DNA from: Sphingobacterium thalpophilum
GTDB taxonomy: Bacteria; Bacteroidota; Bacteroidia; Sphingobacteriales; Sphingobacteriaceae
Assembly (NCBI RefSeq): GCF_038396785.1
Contig: NZ_CP151087.1
Location: 2,046,001 to 2,110,000, forward strand
Reading direction: 5' to 3'
Length of the DNA stretch: 64,000 bases
Made by a program: the position numbers and the translations under genes
In this document: in pieces, positions 63,187 to 64,000 of the stretch
Layout of the letters: each line of letters opens with the position of its first letter
Numbering within the stretch: position 1 is the first letter of the stretch
The notes under the pieces: model-generated
Told to the model about the DNA's origin: nothing
The model's database searches: none
What the model saw: the letters and a program-made list of their open reading frames with translations, nothing else

Positions 63187-64000
63187 TTATCGTGGGTTCT
63201 GCGGAAACCCAGCAATGGCGATAACATTATCCGGTATCAGAAACACATATTTCAGATCATCAGGCGCAAGCCTGTACACTTCCTGATCCAATTTCCGCTG
63301 TAGTATCATGGCGGTCTCTTTCTCCAGATTGAAACGTCTTAGGTCTGTCCAGCGAAGTCCCCGAAACAGCAATTCCTTTCTCCTTTCTTCGAGCACCAAT
63401 TTTAAGGCCTGCTCATGCTCGATCGTTAAATCCGGCTGATAGGTACCTTTAACATAGCGATTGCTCAGTAGGACTGCCAAACTTTTTAATCCTTCCTGCA
63501 CCTCTCCCACCCTCACTTGTGCTTCGGCTTGTATTAGGTATAGCTCATCCACGGTCAAGCCTTTAAACAGGAAGCCCTGTACACGGCCATCGTAGGTGCC
63601 CTTAAACGTATAATAACCATCTGCATTTTTGGTAAAGAACGCTTTTTTGCGTAGGTCTTTATCGGCATAACTGCTGTACAGGAGCGAATCTACCCGACTA
63701 CGCGCCGGAGCCAATAACGCACTGACTGTATTACCTCCTGCCATCCAGATAATCTCTGCATTTGTTGTGTTAAAAGGCGCTGCGGCAGTGAGGTTGATAC
63801 TATTATAGTCCACTAACTCTTTACCATAAGAAAGTGCCTGCGTACTTGCTTTCAACGCATTTGCATAATCCGACATAGCCAAATAAATACGGGCTAAAAG
63901 CGCATAAGCTGTACGCTTAGTCGGCCTGTTGATATAAGCCGTATGCTCGGGCAATAGTTCGGCAGCAGTTTTCAGATCGTTCAAAATCTGCTCATAAGTT
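63187..64000 (-). CDS. SusD/RagB-family protein (partial, N-terminus beyond the right edge)
   Basis: The visible 270 codons are the C-terminal part of a SusD-family protein: TYEQILNDLKTAAELLP, KRTAYALLARIYLAMSDYAN, LYLIQAEAQVRVGEVQEGL, EERRKELLFRGLRWTDLRRF and VFLIPDNVIAIAGFPQNPR. The frame is open to the last base of the window, so the true start lies outside, as would its SusC partner upstream. No hydrolase is seen downstream. Confidence 0.9.
   Translation of the reverse strand, partial: TYEQILNDLKTAAELLPEHTAYINRPTKRTAYALLARIYLAMSDYANALKASTQALSYGKELVDYNSINLTAAAPFNTTNAEIIWMAGGNTVSALLAPARSRVDSLLYSSYADKDLRKKAFFTKNADGYYTFKGTYDGRVQGFLFKGLTVDELYLIQAEAQVRVGEVQEGLKSLAVLLSNRYVKGTYQPDLTIEHEQALKLVLEERRKELLFRGLRWTDLRRFNLEKETAMILQRKLDQEVYRLAPDDLKYVFLIPDNVIAIAGFPQNPR

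Overview
The window looks like a chromosomal segment of a Bacteroidota species, most likely Sphingobacteriaceae and plausibly Sphingobacterium (inference from gene content; no rRNA or other marker is present). It holds three complete SusC/SusD pairs plus two partial SusD genes at the window edges, a hybrid two-component sensor, an ECF sigma/anti-sigma-driven SusC system, many lipoproteins, and AT-rich spacers with Bacteroidota-type -7 elements. I see no tRNA, rRNA, CRISPR array, insertion sequence or prophage.

Layout. (1) 1-8983 is a sugar-uptake locus: SusD (cut by the edge), SusC, a PfkB-family sugar kinase and an MFS sugar porter on the minus strand. A hybrid sensor with a periplasmic sugar-binding domain is divergent on the plus strand. 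The set resembles fructose/fructan loci. (2) 9014-12021 is a minus-strand operon of an erythromycin-esterase-like protein and an ABC-2 exporter. (3) 12100-23470 is a glycan-degradation locus: a SusC/SusD pair and a GH92 alpha-mannosidase on minus, a GH110 alpha-1,3-galactosidase and a sulfatase on plus, and a decayed GH43-like remnant between them. A four-base microsatellite lies beside the terminator of the SusC/SusD operon. (4) 24058-32021 is an operon of ECF sigma factor, FecR anti-sigma factor, STN-bearing SusC, SusD and a TlpA-like thioredoxin protein, closed by a strong terminator.

(5) 32248-53542 is unusually rich in decayed genes, mixed with intact ones (AraC regulator, SusC/SusD pair, peroxiredoxin-DsbA pair, DoxX, TonB-like and thioredoxin-like proteins). 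The broken genes are a metallo-beta-lactamase-fold hydrolase without its core, a Crp tail, an alpha/beta hydrolase with one nonsense codon and two frameshifts, a short-chain dehydrogenase with one frameshift and two stops, its neighbouring AraC regulator, an SMI1-like fragment, a frameshifted lipoprotein, a 5'-truncated DUF6454 protein, a phosphodiesterase tail, and an AraC regulator and siderophore receptor that appear joined by one deletion.

(6) 53545-64000 contains a PepSY membrane protein, a three-gene HipBST-like toxin-antitoxin operon with repeated operator half-sites, several secreted proteins of unknown function, a lipoprotein/outer-membrane protein pair facing a membrane-bound LytTR regulator, a tandem zinc-ribbon/HNH protein paired with a Crp-like regulator, a DUF6520 peptide, and the end of another SusD gene.

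Best leads for follow-up are the HipBST-like module, the HNH-Crp pair, the microsatellite next to a terminator, and the cluster of decayed genes.
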